A stretch of 64,000 nt of DNA, from assembly GCA_913061265.1 (NCBI GenBank), contig CAJXVS010000003.1, positions 1-64,000 of the forward strand, read 5' to 3'. A program made the translations under genes and the position numbers. The notes beneath the pieces are model-generated. The model was not told the origin of the DNA, did no database searches, and was given only the letters and a program-made list of their open reading frames with translations. The first letter of the stretch is position 1, and each line of letters starts with the position of its first letter. Positions 18,369 through 26,303 of the stretch are shown here, in pieces. Source of the stretch: an uncultured Halobacteriovorax sp. GTDB lineage: Bacteria; Bdellovibrionota; Bacteriovoracia; Bacteriovoracales; Bacteriovoracaceae.

Positions 18369-19184
18369 CTGCCTTCAAGATTATATGTCGTAACAGGTAA
18401 AGGCGGAGTTGGTAAAACAACTCTGGCCATGGCGTTAACGAAAACCTTGAAAGACCAAGGTATAAACGCCGAATACAATAGCTTTGATGTCTCTCCAAGA
18501 TTTGAAACTCTAACTGCCCTTGGTATTCCTCACTTTGAACTCTTCTTAGAGCAATCAATGAAAGAATATATGGGACGAAAGTTAAAGAGTGAAATGGTAG
18601 CTGGCTGGATCATGAAAACTCCCTTCTTTAGCTCTCTTTTTAATATGCTTCCAGCTCTCAGCCAAATGATCCTCTTGGGTCATATCATTGATAAACTCAA
18701 TGCTGATCCTAGTTTGCATATTGTTATAGATGCACCGGCCTCGGGACATTCCTTAACTCTCTTTCAATCAACTCATAATTTTAAAGATATGTTTAAAGAT
18801 GGGCTCTTAGTAGAAGACATCAATAAGATGCATAAGTTCCTTCATACAGAAGGTAACCTAGAGGTTTGGATTGCCACTCTTCCTTCTCGTATGGCGATTC
18901 AAGAAGGTGTGGAATTAGGTGAGAAGCTCGCCTCTATGAATATCGATAATATTAAGTTTTTAGCCAATGGAAACCTTAGCAAGGTTCCTTATATAGAGGC
19001 CAAAGAAGCTGAACTCCCAGATTTTCTGAAACAGAAAGTTTCCATGGAAGATGAAGCGCTTAAGAATATCTCAGAACTAACAAGTTCTAAGATAGGAGTG
19101 CTGCCATACTTTACCGATATTAAGTTTGAAAACATTGTTAACTCTGCCAATAAATACCTTAAAGGTGATTTCAAATGGAGTTAA
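18369..19184 (+). CDS. ArsA/Get3-like ATPase, first of a tandem pair (non-canonical start)
   Basis: About 271 residues. The Walker A motif GKGGVGKTTLA is encoded at about 18393-18425, upstream of the first ATG (18429), so any ATG-based annotation would remove the nucleotide site. No ATG, GTG or TTG occurs in frame between the stop TAG at 18312 and 18429. Candidate starts are CTG 18369 (used here), ACG 18363 just after the barrel gene stop, or ATT 18324, which has AGAAGG five bases upstream. A switch-like motif DAPASGHSL follows the usual ArsA order. It overlaps the second ATPase by 10 bases. The pair resembles the mycobacterial Rv3679/Rv3680 and may act as a heterodimer handling membrane proteins or anions. 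Confidence 0.85.
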   Translation: MPSRLYVVTGKGGVGKTTLAMALTKTLKDQGINAEYNSFDVSPRFETLTALGIPHFELFLEQSMKEYMGRKLKSEMVAGWIMKTPFFSSLFNMLPALSQMILLGHIIDKLNADPSLHIVIDAPASGHSLTLFQSTHNFKDMFKDGLLVEDINKMHKFLHTEGNLEVWIATLPSRMAIQEGVELGEKLASMNIDNIKFLANGNLSKVPYIEAKEAELPDFLKQKVSMEDEALKNISELTSSKIGVLPYFTDIKFENIVNSANKYLKGDFKWS

Positions 19185-20233
19185 ACAATAAGAAAATAGA
19201 AATATTCTGTGGCACTGGTGGCGTTGGTAAAACAACTTTAGCTACTTCAAGGGCCATATATTTAGCAAGGCTTGGACGGAAAGTTCTTCTTATCACAATC
19301 GATCCCGCTAAAAGACTTAAGCAAATCTTAAACCTAAGTGATGATGACTCAGGTGAAGTTCAACAAGTACCAATTGATGATTTTAAAGAGGAACTTGGCG
19401 AATTCAAGGGCTCACTTCACGCTCTTCTGATGTCTCCGAGCCACACCTTGAAACGAATGGGTGAAAAAAGCAACTCCATTAAAGACCTCGATAATCCTAT
19501 TTTAAAGATTCTCACTAGACCTCATGGAGGTATGAATGAAATCATGGCCACCATTGAAGTTCAAAGTCGTATTACTGATGGAGAATTTGATGTCATTATC
19601 TTAGACACTCCTCCTGGAAAACACTTTATGGATTTCCTAAATGCTAGCCAGAAGATCAATCAATTCTTTGATAAGACTTTTGTAGAGATCTTTAAGTATC
19701 TAGGGAAAAGTATTGCTAGCGGCATAGAAAAAGAAAAAAGCATCTTTGGGAAACTTGTCTCTAGTGGTGTTAAGAAGCTACTTTCTTATTTAGAAAAGGT
19801 AACAGGGGCTGAGTTTGTAGATGTCTTTGTTGATGCTGTTGCGGCCCTTTATAAAAATAGAGAATCCTTTTTAGCGGCTCTTAATTTTCAAGAAAAACTT
19901 CGTCAACAAAGCTTCTCAAATTGGTTTCTCGTCACCTCTGTAGAGCAGCATAAGATTGGTGAAGCGAAAGAGTTACAAGAGGAAGCTGTTGAATTTATGC
20001 ATAGCGACAACTTCTTGGCGATCAATAAATGCCTGGCTCCTTATATAGACAGTTGGGAGGAGACAAATCCTGACGGACAAATTCTTCGTAACTCTATGCT
20101 AGAGAGAGAAAATGAGTTAAAAAGCTTTGCGAAGACGAACTTTAAAACAATCTTGGAATTTCCAGAGGTTCTAGGCCCTTCTCCCCTTGAGCATGTCATC
20201 ATGCTCACTAAAAACTGGGAAAAAATGCTTTAG
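19175..20233 (+). CDS. ArsA/Get3-like ATPase, second of a tandem pair
   Basis: 352 residues. Deviant Walker A GTGGVGKTTLA near residue 12, the DPAKRL motif (a switch I signature of ArsA/Get3), and DTPPGKHFMDFL as switch II. The C-terminal half is helical. Start ATG follows AAAGGTGATTTCAA and overlaps the first gene. The metal-binding CxxC of eukaryotic Get3 is not seen. With its neighbour it probably makes one ATP-dependent complex. The next gene, CBS, follows after 28 bases in the same direction. Confidence 0.9.
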   Translation: MELNNKKIEIFCGTGGVGKTTLATSRAIYLARLGRKVLLITIDPAKRLKQILNLSDDDSGEVQQVPIDDFKEELGEFKGSLHALLMSPSHTLKRMGEKSNSIKDLDNPILKILTRPHGGMNEIMATIEVQSRITDGEFDVIILDTPPGKHFMDFLNASQKINQFFDKTFVEIFKYLGKSIASGIEKEKSIFGKLVSSGVKKLLSYLEKVTGAEFVDVFVDAVAALYKNRESFLAALNFQEKLRQQSFSNWFLVTSVEQHKIGEAKELQEEAVEFMHSDNFLAINKCLAPYIDSWEETNPDGQILRNSMLERENELKSFAKTNFKTILEFPEVLGPSPLEHVIMLTKNWEKML

Positions 20234-20261
20234 ATTCCTCGATCTCCAAAGAGGAATTATT

Positions 20262-21644
20262 ATGTTGAAAGGAACTAAAGCAAACGTACTTGATGCCATT
20301 GGTGGAACACCAATCGTTAAATTGAACGTTGTGACTAAAGATGTCGAATCAGAAATCTATGTAAAACTTGAATACATGAACCCAGGCGGATCAACAAAAG
20401 ATCGCATTGGTGCTTACATGCTTGATCAAGCAGTTAAAGAGGGAAAGTTAAAACCAGGTGGAACAATCATCGAGGGTACTTCAGGTAATACTGGTGTAGG
20501 TCTTGCGATGTGGGCCACGGTTCATAATTATAAATGCATCTTTGTGATGGCCGACAAGCAGTCTAAAGAAAAAGTTGATAACCTTCGTGCCTTCGGTGCA
20601 AAAGTTATTGTTTGCCCAACTGCTGTAGAACCAGAAGACCCAAGATCTTATTACTCAGTTTCTAAGAGACTAAGTGAAACTATCCCAAATTCATTTTACG
20701 TCAATCAATATGACAATCTTCATAACAGAAATACTCACTACACATGGACAGCTCCAGAGATGTGGGAACAAACTGGTGGAGAATTTGACACCTTTATGGC
20801 GACAGTCGGAACTGGTGGAACGATCACTGGTTGCGGAATGTACTTTAAAGAAAAAGACCCAACCAAAAAAATTGTTGGCGTCGACTGTGAAGGCTCAATC
20901 GTAAAAGAATTCGCTGAAACGGGAAAGATGGGAAAAGCTTATTCTTATGTTCTTGAAGGTGTTGGAGAAGACTTTATCCCGGAGAATTACGACTTTGATA
21001 AAATTGATTCTTGGGAAATGGTTGGAGATAAAGAAAGCTTTCTAATGACAAGAGCTCTTCTTAAAAAAGAAGGAATCTACGCTGGTGGTTCTGCTGGTGC
21101 GGCTATCTGCGGCGCTATCAAATATGCTAAAAAGCTAGATAAGCCTGAAAAAATTCTTGTTCTTCTTCACGATTCTGGAAACAGATACGCTTCAAAGATC
21201 TATAACGACGACTGGATGAGTGATAATAATTATAATGATCCTAGCTTTAATGTCATGGTCTCCGAGGCGCTTGCTGACCTTGGAAAAGATAAGCAAACAA
21301 TCTTTACTCTAAAAGATATCAATACAATTGGTGACGCCGTTAAGATGATGGAAGAAAAAGGCATTAGTCAGATTCCTGTTTATGGTCATGATTCTGTTGT
21401 TGGTATGGTTCAAGAGAAGAACCTTTTAAGACCTGTCTTCAATGGTGACTTTGCTTTAACTGATAATATCTCATTAGCTTATAGTAATAAGTTTAAAGTG
21501 ATTGATAGTGGTGAGCTTCTCTCTACAGTAACGGAAGCTCTTCTTAATAAAGAAGTTGTGCTTGTTACTGAAGACGGGAAAGTTATCAATATTATGACTG
21601 ATATCGATATCCTTCAGTATATTTCACAAAAAGGAAGCTTCTAA
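20262..21644 (+). CDS. Cystathionine beta-synthase with C-terminal CBS domain pair
   Basis: 460 residues from ATG 20262 (ribosome site AAAGAGGAATTATT); the longer frame from 20187 overlaps the ATPase gene and is not needed. A type II PLP fold with the Schiff-base lysine in PGGSTKDRIG, the substrate loop EGTSGNTGVG and the PLP phosphate loop GTGGTITG. From about residue 335 two regulatory CBS modules follow (IFTLKDINTIGDAVKMMEEK; LSTVTEALLNKEVVLVTEDG). It condenses serine with homocysteine to cystathionine. The gamma-lyase is next and overlaps its stop, giving a reverse transsulfuration operon; AhcY at 48.7 kb supplies homocysteine. Confidence 0.93.
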   Translation: MLKGTKANVLDAIGGTPIVKLNVVTKDVESEIYVKLEYMNPGGSTKDRIGAYMLDQAVKEGKLKPGGTIIEGTSGNTGVGLAMWATVHNYKCIFVMADKQSKEKVDNLRAFGAKVIVCPTAVEPEDPRSYYSVSKRLSETIPNSFYVNQYDNLHNRNTHYTWTAPEMWEQTGGEFDTFMATVGTGGTITGCGMYFKEKDPTKKIVGVDCEGSIVKEFAETGKMGKAYSYVLEGVGEDFIPENYDFDKIDSWEMVGDKESFLMTRALLKKEGIYAGGSAGAAICGAIKYAKKLDKPEKILVLLHDSGNRYASKIYNDDWMSDNNYNDPSFNVMVSEALADLGKDKQTIFTLKDINTIGDAVKMMEEKGISQIPVYGHDSVVGMVQEKNLLRPVFNGDFALTDNISLAYSNKFKVIDSGELLSTVTEALLNKEVVLVTEDGKVINIMTDIDILQYISQKGSF

Positions 21645-22813
21645 TCAAAAGATCTGAATTAGAAAAACTCGATATATCGACGAAGGTTATTCATGCTGGT
21701 GGTGAGCCTGACAAAGAAACAGGCGCCATCATGCCACCGATATTTCAAACAACAACCTTTGTGCAATCCTCTCCTGGAAAACACAAAGGTTATGAATATA
21801 CGCGTAGCCATAATCCAACACGAACGAGACTCGAAGAAAATTTAGCCTCCCTAGAAGGTGCTAAGTATGCTTTGGCCATGTCTTCCGGAATGTCTGTAAC
21901 CACGTTAACTTTAAAAAGTTTTGAAGAAGGCTCTACTATTGTTTGCGGTGATGATGTCTACGGTGGAACATATAGGCTTTTCACGACCGTTTTAAATAAG
22001 TCTTACAACTTTATCTTTGTTGACACCACTGACTCAAAACTAGTGGAACAGACACTCAAAGAGCATAAGCCAGCTTTGCTTTGGCTTGAGACTCCAACCA
22101 ATCCACTTCTTAAAATAACAGATATAAAGAAAACTTCGACCATTGCCAAGAAGTACGGAACACTCGTCATGGTGGATAACACTTTTATGAGTCCCATCTT
22201 TCAAAACCCCCTAAGTCTCGGTGCAGATTTTGTTATGCACTCTATGACTAAGTATATTAATGGTCATAGTGATGTTGTCGGCGGTTGCCTTATGACGAAC
22301 TCAAAGAAGTGGTACGACAAGATTTGGTACTTGCAAAATGCTATTGGTCCCTCGCAATCCCCTTTTGACTCTTGGTTAGTTCTCCGAGGGATTAAGACAT
22401 TATCCATTCGTATGAGAGAGCATCAGAGAAATGCTTTGAAAGTGGCCAAGTTCCTAGAGGATCACAAACAGGTTGAAAGAGTTGTTTATCCAGGGCTTAA
22501 GTCTCATCCCCATCACAAACTAGCAAAGAAGCAGATGAGTGGGTTTGGGGGCATGATTACTTTCTTCCTCAAGGGATCACTTCGCGATAGTAAAAGATTT
22601 CTCTCAACTGTTAAGATATTCGCTTTAGCTGAAAGTCTAGGAGGCGTTGAAAGTCTCATTGAACATCCTGCCATTATGACTCATGCTTCAATTCCAAAGA
22701 AAGTCAGAGAGGAAATAGGAATCTCAGACAACCTTATTAGATTGTCTGTAGGCATTGAACATATTGATGATTTAATCCTCGACCTTGAAAAGGCTTTCAA
22801 GGCCGTTAAATAA
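21644..22813 (+). CDS. Cystathionine gamma-lyase (Cys/Met PLP family), non-canonical ATC start
   Basis: About 389 residues. PLP lysine in HSMTKYINGHSD, cofactor residues in YEYTRSHNPTR, and the ASGMS-like loop ALAMSSGMS identify the Cys/Met PLP-dependent family; context with CBS favours gamma-lyase over MetB/MetC. The first ATG (21731) would remove the conserved leader ISTKVIHAGGEPDKETGAI. Between the in-frame TGA at 21599 and 21731 there is no ATG, GTG or TTG. ATC at 21644 shares a base with the CBS stop (TAATC) and has AAGGAAG six bases upstream, so I place the start there; product then begins KRSELEKLDISTK. It splits cystathionine to cysteine, 2-oxobutyrate and ammonia. Confidence 0.88.
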   Translation: MKRSELEKLDISTKVIHAGGEPDKETGAIMPPIFQTTTFVQSSPGKHKGYEYTRSHNPTRTRLEENLASLEGAKYALAMSSGMSVTTLTLKSFEEGSTIVCGDDVYGGTYRLFTTVLNKSYNFIFVDTTDSKLVEQTLKEHKPALLWLETPTNPLLKITDIKKTSTIAKKYGTLVMVDNTFMSPIFQNPLSLGADFVMHSMTKYINGHSDVVGGCLMTNSKKWYDKIWYLQNAIGPSQSPFDSWLVLRGIKTLSIRMREHQRNALKVAKFLEDHKQVERVVYPGLKSHPHHKLAKKQMSGFGGMITFFLKGSLRDSKRFLSTVKIFALAESLGGVESLIEHPAIMTHASIPKKVREEIGISDNLIRLSVGIEHIDDLILDLEKAFKAVK

Positions 22814-23443
22814 TTAGAACGATCCGGTCTGACCCTTACTCTCTGGAGGAGTAGGATCAACTGCTGGTCCGCCTTCGAAAGGCTCTGGTGTACCTTCACT
22901 TGAAGGAGCTTCTTTTTCAATCATAACTTCTTGAATTACCTTTTTAGGCTGAGCATAGCGGCTATAAATCCTATCGTTGTCTAAGTAACCTTTTAATAAC
23001 TGGTACGAACAATAGATCTTCCCGTGGTCTGTTGAAATATTTTCTTTTTCTCCAGGGGCAAAAATAAGCCCGTCATCTTGAACGACTTCTTTAATACTCT
23101 TTAAAGCATCACAAAAATCAGCTGATTTTTTATTAGGGCAAGGTCCTATCTTCTTTAAGACTTCGACACCTTTAACACCTGATTTAATATGAACAGGTTC
23201 TCTACAAACATCTACCTTCCATTCATTTTTCACAAACTTAAATTTATCGTGTTTTACAGTCAGCTCACATTTTTCTTTAACAATTGAAAGAGAGACCTTG
23301 GCCAAACCAAAAGTACGCTTATCTTTGTGAGTTACTTTCAATTCGAAACTTGAATCTAAGCATTCTTTTTCTGTAAAGTTAGCGAAAGAAGTACTCGTTA
23401 GGATAAGTGACATAAGTAATAAACTAAACTTCGATAATAACAT
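22814..23443 (-). CDS. Secreted hypothetical protein
   Basis: 209 residues with a signal peptide (LLLMSLILTSTSFA). Six or more cysteines in the mature part suggest disulfides. The C-terminus is Pro/Glu/Gly-rich (SSEGTPEPFEGGPAVDPTPP). I do not recognise a family. Start ATG follows TAGAGGTAGACAAAA and overlaps the upstream gene by 20 bases, so it is translated together with the pseudo-phosphatase. Its stop directly abuts the convergent gamma-lyase stop. Confidence 0.75.
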   Translation of the reverse strand: MLLSKFSLLLMSLILTSTSFANFTEKECLDSSFELKVTHKDKRTFGLAKVSLSIVKEKCELTVKHDKFKFVKNEWKVDVCREPVHIKSGVKGVEVLKKIGPCPNKKSADFCDALKSIKEVVQDDGLIFAPGEKENISTDHGKIYCSYQLLKGYLDNDRIYSRYAQPKKVIQEVMIEKEAPSSEGTPEPFEGGPAVDPTPPESKGQTGSF

Positions 23444-24578
23444 TTTTGTCTACCTCTAGATAAATGACGGATGCATCAAACTGTAGAAAGTCTGACTCTC
23501 TTTTTTTCTTTAATTGAAAATATACTTCGTTTAATAATTCTCTTGGTCCAAGAGGAAGTCTTTCTTTTACAAAGTCTTCATACTTTTTATTATCCATGAA
23601 ACCGCCACAGTTCTTTCTTACACCAGGGCTTGAGATAACTAACCTCTCTCCTCTTTCTAAATCAAAACTAAACGCCGCTTGATCGAGAAACTCTTTACTA
23701 AGAGGTATCTCATTAGATGAGAGATAATGCCCTTTAGAAGAAACCAATTCGGTTTTTCCATACTGAAAGCCTTCAATCTTCATTTTACTTAGATCTATCT
23801 TCGCCACTAGAATCTGAAGAGTATCTGAGTTCTTCGTGTCTAAGAGTTCGAGGTCTTTTAGTTCTGCAGAGAGTTCATTAACAAAACTTTTTATTCTATC
23901 GAGGCCAAAGGTTTGATAGGCCCTAAGTTTTTCAAAGTGAGATAAGATAACACTTGAGGCAACGTAGCTAGAAGTATTAGTTAAAAGGAGTAGGACTTCT
24001 TGGTCGCCTTTGACGATATCGAAGAATTCTCCTCCCGCCCCTTCACCAGCAGCAAACTTTGATAATATCTGAACACCCTTAAAATTATCATTCTTCATAG
24101 GAACGACTTTTTCATGGAGGCGTTTAACTCTTTGTAGCTCTTCTAATGAGAACTGAATCATATCATTCAAATCCTCGCCAACCTCTGCCAGGTCTTTCCT
24201 ACCGATTTCACTTTTAACTTCTAAGGCACTTCTCAATAAGGGAATATGAAATCTATAGTCTCGTGATGTATCTATTGGACAGATCAAGCTAGAGTTTTTC
24301 TCTAGATAAGAAATAAATTCTGAGTCATGTCCTTGATCATTATCATAGACAACATAATGCCCTAACTTAAGAACATCCAGTAACTCTTCAGTTTCTCTTG
24401 TAAGAGGCCATTTAAAAAAGACCCATTGTTCAGAAAGACAATGATCAGTAGGGGAAGAAATAAAATCTTCAAGGTCATGTTTTTGGAAATCTGCCTTCAG
24501 CTGATCCGCCATCTTCTCGATGTAGGCAGCAGCATCTCCCTCTTCCATTCCTTTAGATATAAAAATTAGCTTTTTCAC
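23424..24578 (-). CDS. SpoIIE/RsbU-like phosphatase-fold protein, probably inactive
   Basis: 384 residues starting at GTG (ribosome site TAGGAAAAC). Residues 1-130 could be a degenerate receiver-like domain. From about 170 the order resembles PP2C-type SpoIIE domains: VQILSKFAAGEGAGGEFFD for the usual VGGDFYD, then LLLLTNTSSYVASSVILSHF for the GDVSGHGxxAA helix, and ERLVISSPGVRKN for the DG loop. The metal-binding aspartates are replaced (GGE, TNT, SPG), so a binding or regulatory role is more likely than catalysis. Family assignment rests on motif order only. Confidence 0.55.
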   Translation of the reverse strand: MKKLIFISKGMEEGDAAAYIEKMADQLKADFQKHDLEDFISSPTDHCLSEQWVFFKWPLTRETEELLDVLKLGHYVVYDNDQGHDSEFISYLEKNSSLICPIDTSRDYRFHIPLLRSALEVKSEIGRKDLAEVGEDLNDMIQFSLEELQRVKRLHEKVVPMKNDNFKGVQILSKFAAGEGAGGEFFDIVKGDQEVLLLLTNTSSYVASSVILSHFEKLRAYQTFGLDRIKSFVNELSAELKDLELLDTKNSDTLQILVAKIDLSKMKIEGFQYGKTELVSSKGHYLSSNEIPLSKEFLDQAAFSFDLERGERLVISSPGVRKNCGGFMDNKKYEDFVKERLPLGPRELLNEVYFQLKKKRESDFLQFDASVIYLEVDKNVIIEV

Positions 24579-24818
24579 GTTTTCCTATACTACAGGCCTC
24601 ACGCTATTTTGAACAGTTATGGACCCAAAGATTCCAATTACTTAAGTAAAATGCCCAAGGATAGAGGCAGTTCACCCAAAAATGCCTTTTGTGACAACTC
24701 GTCGTAATTACAAGAGCCCCCCCCTAAATTCTAAAGAATTACCCCACAAATGCCGAAAAGAACCTGTTAGTCCTTTAAAATAGAAGAAGGACAATAACCG
24801 ACTATTTGGGTTAGCTAT

Positions 24819-25553
24819 ATGAAAAAGACTGAAAAAGAATCAAATGTACTTCCTATTGCGCAAGCCAGAGCTGAACAAAAAGCCAAAGCTCTTGCAGAGG
24901 AAATCAAGGAACTAAAGTCACAACAAAAGAAAGTTTGTGAACAGGCCGTAAGATCTATTCTTCAGGCACTTGATTGTAAGGACCATTATACATTTGGCCA
25001 TAGTCTTAGAGTTACGCATTTTACATTAAAGCTTGGTGAAGAAATGGGCTTTGATGAAGAGACTCTTTATGACCTAGAAATGTCTGCTCTCTTTCATGAT
25101 ATTGGAAAGATTGCCGTACCTGATGCTGTTCTTTTAAAACCAGCCAGACTTGATGATGAAGAGTTCTTACAAATGAAGCAGCACCCTTCAAAGTCTGCTG
25201 AGATCCTAGAAGGCTTTGAACCATTTGAAGAAGTTGCTAAAAATGCTAAACACCATCATGAAAGATATGATGGCCGCGGATACCCTGATGGGTTGAAAGG
25301 CGAAGATATCCCCCTCTTTTCTAGAATGATTTTAATTGCAGATACTTTTGACGCCATGACCTCTACTAGGCCTTATAGAAAGGGTCTTCCTTATGAAGTT
25401 GCTTTTGCTGAACTTGATGAATTCGCGGGCTCACAATTTGACCCTGAATTAGTAGAGAAATTCATCAAGGCCCTAACTAAGGATAGAGCGGACCAATCTG
25501 ACACTTTCTCATTAAAGATTATCGCAGGCGAGTTCAAAAAAGACGCTGCCTAG
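24819..25553 (+). CDS. HD-GYP cyclic-di-GMP phosphodiesterase
   Basis: 244 residues. A short charged coiled-coil leader (1-50) is followed by a complete HD-GYP domain: HSLRVTHF, the metal pair in LFHDIGKIAVPD, HPSKSAEIL, the signature HHHERYDGRGYPDGLKGEDIP and DTFDAMTSTRPYRKGL. All catalytic motifs are intact, so it should hydrolyse cyclic-di-GMP to pGpG/GMP in the cytoplasm. There is no receiver or other input domain. It is a single gene preceded by 240 bases of non-coding DNA. It contrasts with the degenerate HD-GYP at 7278. Confidence 0.93.
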   Translation: MKKTEKESNVLPIAQARAEQKAKALAEEIKELKSQQKKVCEQAVRSILQALDCKDHYTFGHSLRVTHFTLKLGEEMGFDEETLYDLEMSALFHDIGKIAVPDAVLLKPARLDDEEFLQMKQHPSKSAEILEGFEPFEEVAKNAKHHHERYDGRGYPDGLKGEDIPLFSRMILIADTFDAMTSTRPYRKGLPYEVAFAELDEFAGSQFDPELVEKFIKALTKDRADQSDTFSLKIIAGEFKKDAA

Positions 25554-25591
25554 ACATTCCTAATTAACAAATTTTGAGGCATACTTGGAGG

Positions 25592-26302
25592 ATGAAAAAC
25601 ATCTTCTCCATTTGCCTTATCTTATCTCTCTCAAGTTGCTCTACTTTAAAACAAGATGAAGTCGACTACTCCGAATCTTATATTACTGGGGTCGGAACGG
25701 AATCTTTATCTAGTGAAGATATCAGAGTCAACCTGACTCGAAAGAAAACGATGGCAGGTGGAAACTACGCACTTAGCGCTTATCCCATTAGCAGAGCCTA
25801 CCTAGACGCTCACGCTAAAGAGCTCTCAGCAGGAAGAAGCCTTACAGCATCCCAAGCTAAAAGGTTTGAGAAAAAATTAAATGAAAAGTATATGAATAAT
25901 AAGGTTTGTGTAGATATAAATATCACCATCAAAGAATTCGAACGTGTAAATAATTTGAAGAACTGGCGTGTCACTTTGTTAGATTCAGGTAATAGAGCTT
26001 ACACTTTAAAATGGTTAACAGAGCCCCCTTTAGATATAGCTCTACCGGCACCAATAAGTTCACAAAGGTTCACCTATCACGGTAAGGAAACAATGTGGTT
26101 CTTAGCAGGGCAAGCCTGTGCTGATGCTATTATCGAAATGAAGAAAGGCTTTAAACTTGTCTTTAAACCAAGCTTTGTCCAATGGCCTTTTGAAGCTGAT
26201 GAAAAGCTATCTTGGTCTTTTAACTACACAGAGATCGTTGATGGTAAGAAAATTCTAAAAATGAAGAAGAAAAAGAAAGTCGAAGGCTATCGTGGTTGGT
26301 AA
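25592..26302 (+). CDS. Lipoprotein, hypothetical
   Basis: About 236 residues from the ATG at 25592; the signal MKNIFSICLILSLSSC ends in a lipobox-like cysteine. The in-frame TTG at 25574 adds only RHTWR and is less likely, although GGAGG sits directly against the ATG, which is an odd spacing. The mature part has alternating charged and aromatic strands and no motif I know. It ends in a lysine-rich tail (KMKKKKKVEGYRGW). Convergent with the acidic membrane protein, one base apart. Confidence 0.75.
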   Translation: MKNIFSICLILSLSSCSTLKQDEVDYSESYITGVGTESLSSEDIRVNLTRKKTMAGGNYALSAYPISRAYLDAHAKELSAGRSLTASQAKRFEKKLNEKYMNNKVCVDINITIKEFERVNNLKNWRVTLLDSGNRAYTLKWLTEPPLDIALPAPISSQRFTYHGKETMWFLAGQACADAIIEMKKGFKLVFKPSFVQWPFEADEKLSWSFNYTEIVDGKKILKMKKKKKVEGYRGW

Positions 26303-26303
26303 T

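Noticed and set aside
21626-21644. Programmed -1 frameshift joining CBS to gamma-lyase
   Set aside because: A run of five A occurs, but the zero-frame codons are CAA AAA GGA, not a classical X-XXY-YYZ heptamer, and a Shine-Dalgarno-spaced ATC start explains the junction more simply.
24721-24728. C-run upstream of the HD-GYP gene
   Set aside because: An eight-base C homopolymer in a non-coding stretch; could be phase-variable but nothing supports it.
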